40,245 bases of DNA from a virus. The stretch is from IMG/VR virus record IMGVR_UViG_3300034104_001493, positions 1-40,245 of that record. One strand, written 5' to 3'. Both the position numbers and the translations under genes were made by a program. The notes below the pieces were generated by a model. The model did no database searches, was not told where the DNA came from, and saw only the letters and a list, made by a program, of their open reading frames with translations. Below, piece by piece: positions 40,120-40,245 of this stretch. Numbering within the stretch: position 1 is the stretch's first letter; every line of letters starts with the position of its first letter.

Positions 40120-40141
40120 GGGGGGGGTGTTCCACATTATG
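40105..40141 (+). repeat. Tandem GGTGTTCCRCATTATG boxes around a G tract
   Basis: Copy one 40105-40120 (R is G), copy two 40126-40141 (R is A), period 21 bp, two helical turns, with a G8 run at 40120-40127. Two inverse GTGGAAC cores lie beyond the junction at 269-275 and 280-286, 11 bp apart. Spacing on helical turns suggests protein binding sites. Confidence 0.55.
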
Positions 40142-40245
40142 AGCCAACCAAGCCAACGACCCACGGGTTTTTAATGCGGCTTACGTATCATGTATAGTAT
40201 CCAGTGAAATATTTTTTCTAAAGTAGCTACTATAAATCGTTGTGA
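40120..40245. repeat. Right copy of the 126-bp terminal direct repeat
   Basis: Identical to 3-128. It joins the right end to the left end of the window, so the non-coding region 39750-40245 continues into 129-410 on the closed map. Confidence 0.9.

Noticed and set aside
39852-40197. Several overlapping frames of 76-94 codons on both strands near the right end
   Set aside because: They overlap each other, lack binding sites, and some cross the terminal repeat; low-complexity text with no coupling to neighbours.

Overview
This window reads as one essentially complete genome of a tailed, probably podovirus-like, double-stranded DNA phage that infects an actinobacterium. The host assignment rests on a canonical WhiB-type Fe-S regulator (36835-37260, minus), a family known from Actinobacteria and their phages, and on many small proteins of a kind I recognise from actinobacteriophages. 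The moderate base composition would suit small freshwater actinobacteria, but that is inference. The first 126 bases (3-128) recur exactly at the end (40120-40245), so the molecule is either circularly permuted and closed by an assembly overlap, or carries short terminal repeats. I see no integrase, repressor/cro pair or excisionase, so a lytic lifestyle is likely.

Layout. (1) 411-27624, plus strand: virion and lysis genes. Order: large terminase with a TerS-like N-terminus, portal, two small basic or low-complexity proteins, a 1979-residue internal virion protein with an embedded ADP-ribosyltransferase-like domain, three probable internal virion proteins, a 205-bp gap holding a tRNA-like element, scaffold, major capsid protein, two small conserved proteins, a collagen-like fibre with a tail-collar tip, a glycosyltransferase with its own promoter-like sequence flanked by two copies of a Cys-rich gene start, small basic and Cys-rich proteins, a tail adaptor, a fibre with an S74 chaperone, a nozzle-like tail protein, and a lysis block (two holin-like proteins, a secreted Pro-rich protein, an M23 endolysin). 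(2) 27625-28137: a strong terminator, one leftward gene, and a control region with two promoters sharing a -10 zone beside a perfect palindrome. (3) 28138-35625, plus strand: DNA metabolism and regulation. It holds a RecB/Cas4-like nuclease split over two frames, a Zn-ribbon protein, an HTH protein, a RecA/DnaB-like ATPase, a Holliday-junction-resolvase-like nuclease, a C5-cytosine methyltransferase split by a frameshift, CHC2 and TOPRIM primase halves in overlapping frames, an HslV/proteasome-beta-like protein, a DUF1599-type protein, a metallophosphoesterase and a sigma-like factor. (4) 35626-35776: back-to-back terminators. (5) 39749-35777, minus strand: an early-type operon of very small overlapping genes, many with CxxC zinc-ribbon motifs, plus whiB. 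(6) 39750 through the junction to 410: a non-coding divergent region with G/C tracts, hairpins and short repeats, the best place for early and late promoters and possibly an origin.

How it works together. There is no DNA or RNA polymerase gene, so the phage should use the host replisome and RNA polymerase. It supplies primase, ATPase, nucleases and a methyltransferase, and redirects transcription with WhiB, a sigma-like protein and small HTH or Zn proteins. Genes are packed with ATGA, TAATG and TTGA stop/start overlaps, which implies extensive translational coupling. The most unusual items are the HslV-like protein with Thr1, Asp17 and Lys33 in exact register, the ADP-ribosyltransferase module in a presumably ejected virion protein, the glycosyltransferase island, the secreted Pro-rich protein in the lysis block, and three enzymes divided between reading frames.
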